Part shown: one piece after another, positions 29,551 to 40,034 of the stretch | How the letters are laid out: every line of letters starts with the position of its first letter | Numbering within the stretch: the first letter of the stretch is position 1 | Assembly: GCA_026770575.1 (NCBI GenBank) | Contig: MU657179.1 | Span: 105,979 to 153,755 of the forward strand | Length of the DNA: 47,777 bases | DNA from: Pelagophyceae sp. CCMP2097 | Lineage: Eukaryota; Sar; Pelagophyceae | Direction: 5' to 3' | Translations under genes and position numbers: made by a program | Notes under the pieces: model-generated | What the model was told of the DNA's origin: nothing | Seen by the model: only the letters and a program-made list of their open reading frames with translations | Database searches by the model: none

Positions 29551-31065
29551 ATGTCGGAGCCGGCTGCGTTGCCAAGCGGCCTCGCCGCCGCCTTGGCGAG
29601 TGTCCATCGCACCAACTCTGCGCACTCCTCTGCGATCAGCGCCCTCGACCGCGCCTTAAACAACGAGGTGGCCCAGCTCGCGGCCGGCCGGCAAGCGCTT
29701 CAGGACGACCGCGCGGCCTTTACGCGAGCAACGAAGGAGAAGGTCGCGCGCGACGAAGCCGAGCAGGCGCTCATCAGAGCATCGGCGCTGCCGCTCGACG
29801 ACGTCGTCAAGCTCAACGTCGGCGGCGTGCGCTTCGAGACGTCGCGCGCCGTGCTGACTAAGGTCGAGGACTCGATGCTCGGGCGCATGTTCGGGCGCTG
29901 CGACGCGATGCTCCAGGCGGACCCTTTGGACGGGTCCATCTTCATCGACCGCGACGGCGAGCGCTTCGGCATGCTCCTCGACTTCCTTCGCGGCGACCCT
30001 CCAGACGGCCTGCTCATGCAGCAGACGATGCGCGCCTTACCCGAGGCCGCGCAGGAGGCGCTGGTGCAGGAGGTGGAATACTTTGGCCTCGAGGCTGCCG
30101 TGTTCACTGTCGATCGACCTTGGACCGACAACGCGAGGTTCCGACTGGGGCCGGAGATGTGGTTTGACGGAACTCGGCGTGATTATTGCTGTGTCCTTAA
30201 TGCTGGCGGGCGGGTCGTCGTGATCTGCGGTCAAGCGGGCGACGATCCTCTTGACACGACGCAAGTGCTCGACACACGGTCGATGGCCTTTGAAGGTGCG
30301 CCGGACATGCTCACGTTTCGAACGGGATGCGCAGCGGTGCAGATCGACGCCGATCGGGTGCTGGTCCTGGGTGGAACGGACGATGGCGACGACGCTTTAA
30401 AGACGACTGAGATCCTCAACTTCTCGACGGACAGGGTCACGCCGGGACCGGACATGCACTCGGCACGAGCTGGGTGTGTCGCCGTCGCACTCGACGCTTT
30501 TAGGATCCTCGTCATTGGCGGCGACGACGGTGAGTCTCGCTACGGTGAGTCTCGCTTGTCAACCACGGAGATTCTCAGCCTGGACACCATGACCTTTGCG
30601 CCGGGGCCCGACATGGCCACTGAACGCGCCGGATGCGCGGCCGTTTCGCTGGACGAGCACCGCGTCATGGTGGCCGGTGGCAATTCGGTTTCAGGATGTT
30701 TGAAAACGACGGAGATATTCGACGTCCGGACCATGGCGTTCGCGCCCGGTCCGTCGATGCGGTCCAAACGCTTTGGCTGCGCGGCCGCGCGAATCGACGC
30801 GGAGCACGTCCTCATCGTCGGTGGCGGCACAAAAGGCGGGAATGACTTGTCTGACCGAGGTCTGGCCACGACCGAGGTATTCGACTTGGTGACCATGAAC
30901 TTCGCGCCGGGTCCGACCATGATCACCGAGCGCAAAGGCTGCGCAGCCACGCTGCTCGAGACTGCGGAAGGCCCGTGCATCCTCGTCGTTGGGGGCGGCT
31001 TGTCAAATTCAGAGCTGCTCTCGATCGACGAGGACCAACGGCCGCCATTGCCCCGCCGGCTCTAA
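29551..31065 (+). CDS. KCTD-type BTB (T1) and kelch-repeat protein
   Basis: An intronless 504-residue protein starting at a clean ATG. Residues 1-85 are a helical lead. A T1/BTB domain follows: VVKLNVGGVRFETSRAVLTK, then FIDRDGERFGMLLDFLRGD, the diagnostic KCTD/potassium-channel tetramerisation pattern. Next come five or six kelch-like blades of about 50 residues with the repeating form TTEILSLDTMTFAPGPDM then ERAGCAAVSLDEHRVMVAGG. The blades are close copies of each other. BTB-kelch proteins often act as substrate adaptors for cullin-3 ubiquitin ligases; the KCTD-type BTB forms oligomers. The binding partner cannot be inferred. The Pro-rich end (QRPPLPRRL) is short. Confidence 0.92.
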   Translation: MSEPAALPSGLAAALASVHRTNSAHSSAISALDRALNNEVAQLAAGRQALQDDRAAFTRATKEKVARDEAEQALIRASALPLDDVVKLNVGGVRFETSRAVLTKVEDSMLGRMFGRCDAMLQADPLDGSIFIDRDGERFGMLLDFLRGDPPDGLLMQQTMRALPEAAQEALVQEVEYFGLEAAVFTVDRPWTDNARFRLGPEMWFDGTRRDYCCVLNAGGRVVVICGQAGDDPLDTTQVLDTRSMAFEGAPDMLTFRTGCAAVQIDADRVLVLGGTDDGDDALKTTEILNFSTDRVTPGPDMHSARAGCVAVALDAFRILVIGGDDGESRYGESRLSTTEILSLDTMTFAPGPDMATERAGCAAVSLDEHRVMVAGGNSVSGCLKTTEIFDVRTMAFAPGPSMRSKRFGCAAARIDAEHVLIVGGGTKGGNDLSDRGLATTEVFDLVTMNFAPGPTMITERKGCAATLLETAEGPCILVVGGGLSNSELLSIDEDQRPPLPRRL

Positions 31066-31223
31066 AGCGCCACCACGCCAATCGACCACAAGCGACGCCG
31101 GCGTGCGCCGCTGCCTCGCGACGTCTAACATACACACAATTTAAGAATGGGGGTGTTCATGCCGGCTCGCCGCCGCGCGCCCGGGCGCCGCGTGCGCACC
31201 CGCCGCGCGCGGCTACCGGTCCA

Positions 31224-32187
31224 TTAGCCTTTCCAGCCGTTCTTTTTCGCGACTTCGAACCTCTTGTCCCAGGCGTCGCAGACGTACTTGTCTGCGCAGG
31301 GGTTGCCATAGAGGCAGCTGCAGCCCTCCTTCCGCGGCGCACCTCCGATGCCCGAGTCCCCTTCGCCGGCGCGGCTCGCGAACTGGATCGGGCCGGTTCG
31401 AGTCTCGACGCCGAGGCCCGCGGCTTCGTCCTCTTTGACTTCGAGGACGTATCGGCCCTCGAAGTTGGCATCGAGGCCGTGGAAATAGAGCTCGTCTAGC
31501 GCCGCGTCGCGCCCTTCGGCGCCGGAGCCCAAAACGCCCATCGACTCGGCGACGGCGGGCGACTCGGCCGAGTGGGTCGTCGCCCCTTTGGGGAAGGCGC
31601 CTGGGACGCGTCTCGTGAGTTGAGGGCACGCCTTCGGGTCGCTCTCCGGGCAGGCATCCGTAGGACTCACGGATGCGCTTCGCAAATTCGCCTTTGAAGA
31701 CAAAGCTGATGCAGTACTCGACGTCGACGTCTTGCCATCGGGCGACGCCGTCGCGGCACTCGAAGGCGTTTTTGTAGCTCGAATAGTGCACGACCACCCT
31801 CGTATACGCCACGCCCGCCGGCGGCGGCTCGGCCCACAGAGCGCGCGCGCGGTCCAGCGGCGACAGGTGCGACAGGTCCAGCGCGGGCGCGGGCGCGTCG
31901 GCGACGGGCGCCGGTGCGGGTGCGGCCGCGGCGGGGGCCGCCGGTTCGGCCGCGGGCGGCGCGGCTGCGGGGGGCGCAGGCGCCACTTTCTTCGTCTTCG
32001 CACCTTTGGCGGCGGGCTTAGCCGCGGCGGGTTTCACAGCAGCAGCGGGCTTCGCGGCGGCGGCAGCGGGTTTCACCGCGGCGGTAGACTTCTTCTTGGG
32101 CATGCCGGCCGGCGCCGCCTTTGACGCGCCATCGGCCTTGGGCGCGCCGCCGGCCGTGGGCGGACCGGGCGCGACCTTTGGCGGCAT
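31224..32187 (-). CDS. Hypothetical protein with Lys/Ala/Pro-rich N-terminus
   Basis: Model: complement of 31224-31600 and 31671-32187, a 70-base intron with a textbook GTGAGT donor and phase 1, 297 residues. Residues 1-100 are low complexity (KPAAAVKPAAAKPAAKG), histone-H1-like in composition. The conserved-looking part begins LSHLSPLDRARALWAE and TRVVVHYSSYKNAFECRDGV, and includes VDVEYCISFVFKGEFAKRIR and LYFHGLDANFEGRYVLEV. It ends in a Cys-containing segment (GCSCLYGNPCADKYVCDAW) that might bind metal. I do not recognise the family. The start is only 216 bases from that of the divergent translin-TRAX gene, suggesting a shared promoter. Confidence 0.7.
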
Positions 32188-32403
32188 CGGGTGTGTCCGA
32201 CCGGAGGTACCTTGATTCGTCTATTGTCCCTCGCCCACCCGGCCCGGCGTTGCGAATTTCGTCGCCGAAATTTAACTTCAGCGATTCCGCGAAGCCTTCG
32301 ACGCCCTCCTCGACGACGCTCGCCCTCCGGTATTTACCCCTCCCGCCCCGGCCCGCCGGTCCCGCAAGCTGGCAGTCGCGTGGTCCCACAGAGTTCCGTT
32401 CCT

Positions 32404-33897
32404 ATGGCGTTTTACTTTGGTCCGAAAGGCGCGCTGCTCAAGATGCACATGCCCAAGCTGCCCGATCTCATCGCAAGGCACACGATGGCCCCCGCGGCCT
32501 GGGCGCAGCTAGCCCAGCAGCTCGAGGCGGAGCAGCTGAAGCATTCTGCCGCTCAAGACGCCGGCAAGGCCGTCGGCGCAAAGGTCCGGAGAGCGACTTT
32601 GGCTTTCCAATTCGGCGAATTCGACGGCGCGACTTCCGCAGCGTTGGAAGCCGTCTCCGCTTTGAAGGCCGTCCCGGCGGAGATCTATTGCCCGGACCCG
32701 CACCGCAACTACGCTTTGTCGGGCGCCATCGAAGCGGCGGCGTCGCTGAGCGCGACTCTGGACTTTGTCCGCACGGGCACCTTCCCTTCCAAACCAGACT
32801 ACTGCGACGACACCGAGTACGTCTCCGGCCTCCTCGGCGCCTCGAGCGAGCTCTCGCGCTACGCCACGAGGCGCGCGACGGCGGGTGACGTCGAGTCCGT
32901 GGCCGCGTGCAGAGACGGCGTCGCCTGCGCCCGCCCGCGTCCTGAAACTCAAACGACGAAGCACTCTCTTGCCGGGGAGAGGCCCGCGCGTTGTCGTGTA
33001 GCGGTCGTGCCCTAAATACCCCCAAAATACCACTAAATACCCCAAACCTCCGCAGGCCTGCACGAGGCCATGCTCGAATTCGACCTGCGCAACGGCCCGC
33101 TCCGGCGCAAGTTCGACGGCCTCAAGTACTCGCTGAGGCGCCTCGAGGACCTTTTGTACGAGCAGTCGCTCGTCGGGCGGTCCGTGACCGAGTCCACCGC
33201 GGCGGCGGCGGCGTCGAGGCAGGAAGGCGCGCTCGCTTCATTAAAGGTGATCAAGGTCTCGTTGGACGAGCACGACGCGGCGCGCGAGCGCGTGATCAAG
33301 CAGTCGAGAGACGTGCAGAAAGGGGCCAAGCAGGCCATTTTTGCTTTACACCGCGGCGATTCCGAAAAGGCGCACGCCCTCCTCGCAGAGTCGACGGGCT
33401 TCGCGCGCGCCGTGCTGCAGGACGCCGACCTGCTGGTCAAGTGGCCGGACCTGCGCAACGGGTCCTTTGCGGCTGCTCTTGAGGAGTGGGCGGAAGCGGC
33501 TTTGTTCGCCCATTGGCTCGAAAACGACGGCGAGGTCGCCTCCCCCGACCAGCTGCCGCTCCAGCTGACGCCCGACGAGTACCTCGGGGGTATCGCCGAT
33601 CTGACGGGCGAGATTGGCCGATTGGCAGTGGCCGCCGCCACGAGGCGCGACGGCGCGGCCGTGCTCCGGGTCTACGCCACCGACCTGGCGGTCCTCGAGC
33701 AGCTGACGACGCTGCCGCTGCCGCCCAAGCTGAACAAGAAGCTGGACCCGTTGACCACGGCCGTGCGGAAGATCGAGACGATCCTTTATGAACTTTCATT
33801 AGCCGCGGCCTCTGCCACCGCCCCGAAGCGGCCCTCCTCCACGATCGACGACGACGCCGAGACCAAGAAGCCGCGCAACGACGACGAGGACGACTAG
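32404..33897 (+). CDS. Translin-TRAX fusion protein
   Basis: Two exons, 32404-32917 and 33056-33897, 451 residues. Module 1 (about 60-213) is translin-like: DDTEYVSGLLGASSELSRYA, then TAGD and, across the junction, LRNGPLRRKFDGLKYSLRRL with EDLLYEQSL, the translin C-terminal signature. Module 2 (about 225-425) is a second, complete translin-fold unit of TRAX type: AIFALHRGDSEKAHALLAES, GSFAAALEEWAEAALFAHWL, and DEYLGGIADLTGEIGRLAVA; DLTGE is the TRAX hallmark that includes a catalytic Asp in animal TRAX. It ends RKIETILYELSL and an acidic tail. Translin and TRAX normally come from separate genes and co-assemble into the C3PO endoribonuclease; here both sit in one frame. The junction needs a GC-AG intron (GACG/GCGTCG to CGCAG/GCCTG), which gives the exact translin helix spacing. 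Confidence 0.82.
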
Positions 33898-34086
33898 CGC
33901 TTTCGGCCCTCCGGCCCCCCTCAGGCGTTTTTGATCGAGGGGTCTTGCGGCGACTCTACTGAGAACTCAACCGACTCACTCGTCCCGGGGCAGATGACGC
34001 CCTACCCGGAAGCGTGGTGAGAGTCCCGGGTCATGCACTCGAGTCTGTTAGCCACAGCGTCGCATTCGGGCGGAGGTGTCCAGTCG
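33898..34086. other. Short convergent intergenic region
   Basis: Lies between the translin-TRAX stop and the SECIS of the opposite-strand peroxiredoxin. No gene or repeat is seen. Confidence 0.5.
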
Positions 34087-34160
34087 GCGTCGGGGGGGGT
34101 TCAAGCCAGGCGGCCCCATCTTCGAGAAGAGTTGGGCCGTGGCCGTCATGTGTCCGACGC
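34087..34160 (-). promoter_or_regulatory. SECIS element of the peroxiredoxin gene
   Basis: Read on the minus strand, a 7-bp helix I (GCGTCGG with CCGACGC) encloses an internal loop and the SECIS core. The core is ATGA on the 5' side and TTGA on the 3' side, giving the tandem G.A quartet. Helix II pairs GCCA and CGGCCC with GGGCCG and TGGC, with a two-base bulge. The apical part starts with AA exactly 12 bases after ATGA, and a small CTTC/GAAG mini-stem caps it (form 2 SECIS). It begins 53 bases after the stop codon. Confidence 0.85.
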
Positions 34161-34213
34161 TTGAGGTCTTGCCGGCCGGCCGCTCCTGCGTCGCTCGGTG
34201 CGCGCCGGGGCGT

Positions 34214-34784
34214 CTAGAGGCTCGCGAGCAGGGCGGCGGGCCCTTCCTTTGCGTCAAAGGGGCTGAGGTACTGCTCGATCTTGCCTTCGGAAACGACGAC
34301 GCAGACGCGCGCCGACATGGCGCAGGCGTCGTCGCCGGACGGCTTGCAGCAGTTAAAAGACTGAGTCATGCTCTTGTCCAAGTCGGACAGCAGCGGGAAC
34401 GAAAACGAAAACTTGTCGTGGAACGCCTTATTAGCTTCCACAGAGTCCGTCGACGCGCCGTAAATGTCGCCAAATCCCTTCTTCCGGAACCTAAGGAAAA
34501 GACGCCATCGAGGCGCGCAAGGGACCACACGGTCCAACGTTTGTCTCAGACGGTGGCCCCGGAAGAGGTCGTATGTCGGCCCGTCGTCCAGTCTCGTCGT
34601 TTGCCTCATCCGGCGCGGGCTTTGGCTCGTCGTGGAGCTCCGTAAAGGCAAGGCCCTCCGCGGTTCATCCGCCCGTGTCGGCTTTCGGGTAAAACCAAAC
34701 GATGTACTTCGAAGACGTCGAATCCGTCACCGCCGCCCCGACGTGCGACATCGCCGAAAACATGGGCACCGACGAGCCCTGCAT
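34214..34784 (-). CDS. Selenocysteine-containing peroxiredoxin (PrxQ/BCP-like)
   Basis: Model: complement of 34214-34490 and 34627-34784, 144 residues if translation starts at the MQGSSVPMFSAM methionine. Exon 1 reads SSKYIVWFYPKADTGG, then TGA (34665-34667, residue 40), then TAEGLAFTELHDE. In PrxQ proteins the same place is YPKxDTPGCT, so TGA replaces the peroxidatic Cys codon. Exon 2 continues FRKKGFGDIYGASTDSVEAN and FPLLSDLDKSMTQSF to EGKIEQYLSP. Spacing from residue 40 to FRKKG equals that of bacterial PrxQ. The intron uses a GC donor (GACGA/GCCAAAG) and a TTAG acceptor. With the SECIS downstream, the TGA is read as selenocysteine. The role is reduction of peroxides; the usual resolving Cys five residues on is absent. 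A 5' targeting exon (MRVALLSSVASVAMG at 34956) is possible but not joinable in phase. Confidence 0.85.
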
Positions 34785-36078
34785 AGTCGGTTTCGAAATG
34801 CAATTCGACTCGAGAAGGAGCCGGCTAAGCCCACGGCTCGAGAGAGGAGCCGCCACGCCCACGGGAAGGTTCCGGGAAAGGGCGAGGGGGGCGCAAACTC
34901 GCCTTGGAGAGCCCCATGGCGACGCTCGCGACGGAGGAGAGGAGCGCGACCCGCATGGACCTGCAACTCACCGTGACCACCTCAACAGAGACAGAACACT
35001 CGCTAAAAAGGGCTTGACGTCATGACGTCATGGCGCGGGAAGAGCGGCTCGCTGAGCAGCTCCGCTGAGCGTCGTTCCTTTTGAACGCCGAGGACTCCTC
35101 TCTACGTCGCAATCTCTCCGAGGACCGGAGAAATTTCGAAAACCATCTTCGGACGTTGAGCACGCAGCGCGACGAGCTCTCGACGGACTACGGCGCGATG
35201 GACGACCCACCGGCCGCCTGCGACCCGAAGCCGTGCTGCGTCTGCGACTCGTACAGAGCCCCGCAGGGGCAGGGAGCCTATTACTATCTAAGAACTGTAC
35301 AAGCCGCTGCCGGCCGCCGCCCCGAAGCCCCTCTTGGATGTTCCGGAGCGCCTACAGCGGCCGGCGGCCTGGCTGTGATGAATCGCCGCTCGCGCGATTC
35401 GAAGACGGCGTGCGCGCCTCTCTGTACAGCGTCGAAGCCGTCGTCATGATCGTCGTTAGAAAATCAATGCAATTTTTGAAAGTCACAAAATTAAACTTTT
35501 TGGATATTTTAGACTTCACCTAGCGCATTCGACGCGCGCTGACGCGGCGAGTCAGAATCGGATACTTTAAGCGTGATTCGCGGTAGTCGACAGTTTTAGC
35601 GATAAACGTCATTTGACGCTCGGCACAACGGTATTTTCGATACTATCGTACTCCAGGTCCGCCAAGCGAGAAATTCAAAAAACCAAGGAAGGCACTGACG
35701 CGTTTAATTAGACGCGTTTACCTTCCCGGCGAGTGAAGAGGGTCCATAGACGAAAATGGCCGGAAAAAAGAAACTGTAAAGAACGTTCCTTAGAACGTTC
35801 AGAAGCAGATTTGGCGATCATTATACTATATAGCCTACTGAGGGGCAAGGGCAAAAAGGATTAGATAGTGGGACTACGGAGAGGGAGGGCGAGCCAGTGC
35901 TTTCGCCCTCGACGACGGGTGGAGGGGCGAAAATAAGTTATAATCTCATATCAGTGCGTCCGCGGGTGTGGCCGCGGTCTGAGCCGCGGCCAGTCACAGC
36001 GGCGAAAAAAGGCCGCGCGGGATCCAGCGGGCGTGGCGTGGATCGGTCCGCGATGCGCTTCCGCGCTCTATTCCGCGT
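34785..36078. other. Intergenic region, weak open frames only
   Basis: About 1.3 kb. From 35081 a plus-strand frame reads CDPKPCCVCDSYRAPQGQG, a Cys-rich stretch, but it soon loses coding character and I cannot connect it to an exon; it may be an exon fragment or relic. From 35450 to 35960 the sequence is AT-rich with many stops, and no element is recognised. Confidence 0.4.
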
Positions 36079-39000
36079 TCATGGCAGTGGCGGCGGCGAC
36101 GGTGTCCGGCTGCGGCCCGGGGAGTCGTCCATGACCCAGCGCTCGGGCCGGTCGGCGGTGCGGACGTGGATGCGGCCGTCGATGACTTCGACTTGCAGCT
36201 TGTCCGACGTCGCCACCGCCGCCCCGACGAGTGCCACGTCCGCCGCCAGCGCCTGCAGGCGCTTAAAGGCGCAGATGGCCTCGAGCGGCACGAAGCCGCG
36301 CGCGTCCATGCATTGGGTCCGCAGGTAGACGTCGGAGACGAGATTCTGCACAGAAAAATAGTATTCCACCTGCACCCGGATCGCGTCCTCCAGCGCCGAA
36401 TCCTCCGGCCGCGCCGCGCCCTGCACCGCCGCGCTCGCCGGCGCGCCGGACCACGCGTTCTTCGTCCGCCGCGCCGGGCCCTCGGGAGCCGCGTCCCGGC
36501 TCAAAGTTTCCTCGCCGGCGGACGTCGGCGTGATGACCGGCATCCGCGGTGCGGCGCGCATCTGCGCCGCCTTTCCCGCGCCGTTGCGCGGCGAGTCCGT
36601 CGGAGTCCGTCGCGCCTTTGGCGGCGCCGGCGCCGGCAGAGGCGGAGGCGGCGCGGGCCGGCCGCGCTTCGCCACGGCGGCAGCGCGCGGAAAGTCTTCG
36701 TCGACGCTCGAAAACGAAGACCGCCGCGCCGGCGCCGGTACCGCGCGCGCCGCGCGGTCGGGCGCGGCGTCGAGGCTCGCCGCCGCGCGGTCGAAGCCGC
36801 CTTCGCGGCTCGCGGGTCTCGGCGCGGCTTCGAAGGCGCGCGGCTGCACGCGCGCCGTCTTCGGCGAGGAGACGCGGCCTCCCTTCAGCACGGGCTGCCA
36901 GAGGTCCTCATCGCAGTCCGAGGAGGACCGCCGGCGGTCCTCGTCGCCTTCGAGCGGCAGCTCGTCGCTGCCGCGCGGCGACGAAGGCACCGCCTTGTCC
37001 TCGCGCGCCGCCGCCGATTCCTCGAGCGATTCCTCCGCGGCCGCGGAGTCTGGGGCCGTGGACGCGTCGTCGTCCGAGTCGCCCTGCGAGCTGCTGGACC
37101 GCTGCTCAGCGCCGTCGGCCGCCTCGTCGCTGGCGTCGCCCAGGGGCGCCTTTGCCGCGCGCGCCTTCTTGGCGCCGCCCCGCGTCTCGCCCTGCTTCAA
37201 CGACACGCCCGCGGCGGCGAGCAAGCGCCGCACCCAGCGCTGGCCGCGCGCCTTGGCCTGGCGCCACGAGGGCTTGCCCTTTGCCGCGGCGGCGATCCAG
37301 CACGCGGCGCAGCAGCGGACCGCGGCGATAAAGTGCGCCGCAGCGTCGCTCACAGCCTCGCGTGCCGACCGCTTCGGCCGCCGCCGCTGCGAGTCGCCCT
37401 TTGCGCCCTGGCCCTTGAGCATCTGCGACCCGCTGCGCGCCGCGGAGAGTACGAGGCAGGCGAGCGCGGCGATGGACGGCCCCGCAAACGACGCGCGCTC
37501 GGCTTTGGGCTCCGAGCGCCGGCGGCGGTTCGCGTCGTTGTCGCCCGCCGCGTCTCGGAGCTGCTGCTGCAGCTCCTGCCGGTGCAGCGCCGCCGCTCGG
37601 AGTTGGGCGACGGCCCTTAAAACGTCGTACCGGCCCAGAAACCCCGGCGGCGGCCCCGCCAGCGGCGCGATGGCCAGAGAGAACCGCCTCTGCTCCTCCT
37701 CCAAGCGAGCGGCCTCGTGCCTGAGCCAGGCCCAGCCGTGCGTGTGGACGGCGGAGACGATGGAAACGAAATGGGCGGCCTCGATGACCGGGTGCTGGGC
37801 AAACGCCCGTCCGATAAACGGCGGCGTCGCCCGCTTCTTCTCGTCCAACTTGGAATCTTCAAACATGAGCGGGAACTCCCCGCCGTCCTCGAGGAGCAAG
37901 TCGTCGATGAGTGCGAGGCCCGCGTCCGTCGTGTTTTCGTCGGAAGCGGCTTGCACCGTCTCCCGCAAAAGCTGCTGCGAAGAACGGAGCATCGCCGCTA
38001 AAGCCAGCCCGGCCGTCCAGCGCGTCGAATCGCCCGGTTCTAAAGATGCATCGGAAGCGGCGACCGTCGGGCCCACGGCGGCCGATTCGGCGACCCACTT
38101 GGCGGCCGCCGCCGGCTCGACGGCGCCGTCGGCGTGCGTGCGGAGCGTGTATGTGTACGGGTTGTGGACGTGGCCGCCGCCGACGGAATGGAAGAACTCG
38201 CGGTGGTCGTCTTCCTCCAGCGCCAGGTCCGCCGTGGCCGCGGCGGCCGTCTCCCTCAACAGAGCGACTAGGCGCGATTTCTGGTGCGCGTCCGCCGCAT
38301 CCGCATAGGCGCGCGCCACGGCGTTCAGCTCGCGCCGGATCCAGCGGCCCTTTGCTTTGGCGCGGCCGAAGTCTCGCGCGGTGACGGCGCGCTCGGCGGC
38401 CGTCAAAGCCGAGACTTTGGACAGCCAAGCCAGCGTCTGCATCTTCCGGGCGTTGCGCTGCCTGCGCGCCTCTGCGCGCGGCGCGCGCGCCAGGCGCACG
38501 CGCAGCCGCGGCGGCGTCCGCGGCCACCTTGCCGCGCGCTCCGAGTCTCTGCGTAGAGCCTTTTTGCCGCCGTCGCCCTTGGCCGCGTCGCGCCGCGCGC
38601 GGAGCCAGGGCGTCGAGTGCGCGACGACGTCGCGCTCGATGAGCGCCGCCTGGTTGCCCTCGCCGCGCAGGCGGTGCGCCGCCGCCAGATCGGTGTAGCA
38701 CCGGAGCCTAAAGTCTCGAGTCAAGCCCCCTCGAACAAACGTCCCCCGCCACGCCGCTCACCAGCTGACTTCGCCGCGGACGTGCTCGTCGCCGAGGGAG
38801 GCGCGGCGGCCGAAGAACCACAACGTGGGACACGTCGCCGTCAACACGTTGACCGCTCTGCGCGCGTCGCCAGACTCCAGGACCAGCGACCCAAGCGTCG
38901 CGCGCGCGTGGGCCACGGCGTGCTGCGCGTCCTCGAAGATGATAGCCAGAGCCTCGGGGCTCCGGTCGTCGTCGTTCCCGTCGGATTCGAGTTCGCTCGA

Positions 39001-39631
39001 GTCATCTTCCGCTTGCGTAGACAACCTCGTCGCCAGCGCCGCGTCCACGCCCACGGCGCCCGTGCGCGCCTACGCGACTCGTCAAGACGCGATGAAAGGG
39101 CCTTGGAGAGGTGCACTCGAGGGCACTCAAAGGCTGAAGCGTGGAGGCCCGCGGCAAGTGCTTCCTCAGAGATGGCCCCGACAGATGGACTCACGAAGAT
39201 GGCCTGGCACGTCGAGCGCTCGAGCGCGGCCCACTTCTTGGAAGTCTCCTCGAGGATATCGATGGCAGAAGAAACCTGTGGTGAAAGCGTCGCAACCCGA
39301 GGCGTCAAAGGTGCGCCTCTCAAAGCCGCCGCTGCTCCGACTCTTTTTCTCTCTCTCGCCGAGGCGATGCGTCTGCCGCGCGCATCCCCAGAGGCCCGAG
39401 GTTTCGAACGAGAAAGCTGGCTTGGCAAAGACGCGGGGGCGCGCCTGGCCGAGGACGACGAGCTCGTCCGCCTGGTCCCGCGCCGACCGCACGTCCGCCA
39501 GCGTCTCGCGCAGCGACGGCCTACGTCGAAGGATAACACCGGGAGGCACGCCGCGTGGTCGCGGGCACTGGGGAGCCTCCACGCCCGGAAAGAGGTGCGG
39601 CTCACAAGTCGAAGACGAGCGCGCGGCGCAT
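36079..39631 (-). CDS. Large protein with helical TPR-like N-terminus and C-terminal La motif (LARP-like)
   Basis: Model: complement of 36079-38707, 38762-39069, 39195-39275, 39433-39520 and 39606-39631, all GT-AG and in phase, 1043 residues (exon 2 donor least certain). The N-terminal part has paired helices: DILEETSKKWAALERSTCQA, LGSLVLESGDARRAVNVLTA and LRCYTDLAAAHRLRGEGNQA, resembling TPR units. A long Ala/Arg-rich helical middle and a Ser/Asp/Glu/Pro-rich disordered region follow. The C-terminal La motif is clear: IRVQVEYYFSVQNLVSDVYL, RGFVPLEAICAFKRLQALAA, then SDKLQVEVIDGRIHVR. La motifs bind RNA 3' ends or poly(A); LARP proteins regulate mRNA stability and translation. No RRM follows. 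TPR-like plus La motif in one chain is unusual. Confidence 0.78.
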
Positions 39632-39728
39632 GGACGCGCCCGCGAGGACGATGACGAGGACGGCCGTCGCGCGCGCCTGCAGTTGTGAAAATGAAGGCCG
39701 CGGCGGCCGTCACCAACGCCTGCCTCTG

Positions 39729-40034
39729 TCAGCAACGCGCGAAAGATCCTTCCTTGTCCCGACCCCCCGTATTCGACGCCGGCGTGCGTACGGCGCGGTG
39801 CCGCATGCTCGGGCGTTGCGGCTTGCCGCGCTTCTTCTCGGTCCGCGGCGGCGCGGCCCGGTCGCCGGCGGCGCTGCCGCTAGCGCTGCTCCCGCTGTCC
39901 GAAGCGGCGTCGTCGGCTGCTTCGGTCCAGTCGAGGTCCAGCGACTGGACGCACGTGCGGCAGAGGCCGCGGCCCAGCGCGCGCGCGGCGTCTGCGCCGC
40001 GCACGGCCAGCGCCGCGCAGTCCAGGGCCTCCAT
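39729..40034 (-). CDS. Small hypothetical protein
   Basis: About 101 residues from an ATG at 40034 reading EALDCAALAVRGADAARALG and GLCRTCVQSLDLDWTEAADD, then a Ser/Gly/Arg-rich tail. An overlapping frame starting MSSEWVRFFNFGP at 40078 may be the true first exon, but no legal intron joins them. The gene lies just upstream of the La-motif gene on the same strand. Family not recognised. Confidence 0.4.
   Translation of the reverse strand: MEALDCAALAVRGADAARALGRGLCRTCVQSLDLDWTEAADDAASDSGSSASGSAAGDRAAPPRTEKKRGKPQRPSMRHRAVRTPASNTGGRDKEGSFARC

Noticed and set aside
34021..34060. A second ATGA-containing stretch as a SECIS
   Set aside because: The ATGACCCGGG on the minus strand lacks a helix II partner and the apical AA at the required distance.
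36166..38308. Long plus-strand frames antisense to the La-motif gene
   Set aside because: Low-complexity Arg/Ala/Ser sequence with no domain; the minus strand has a recognisable La motif and spliced exons.
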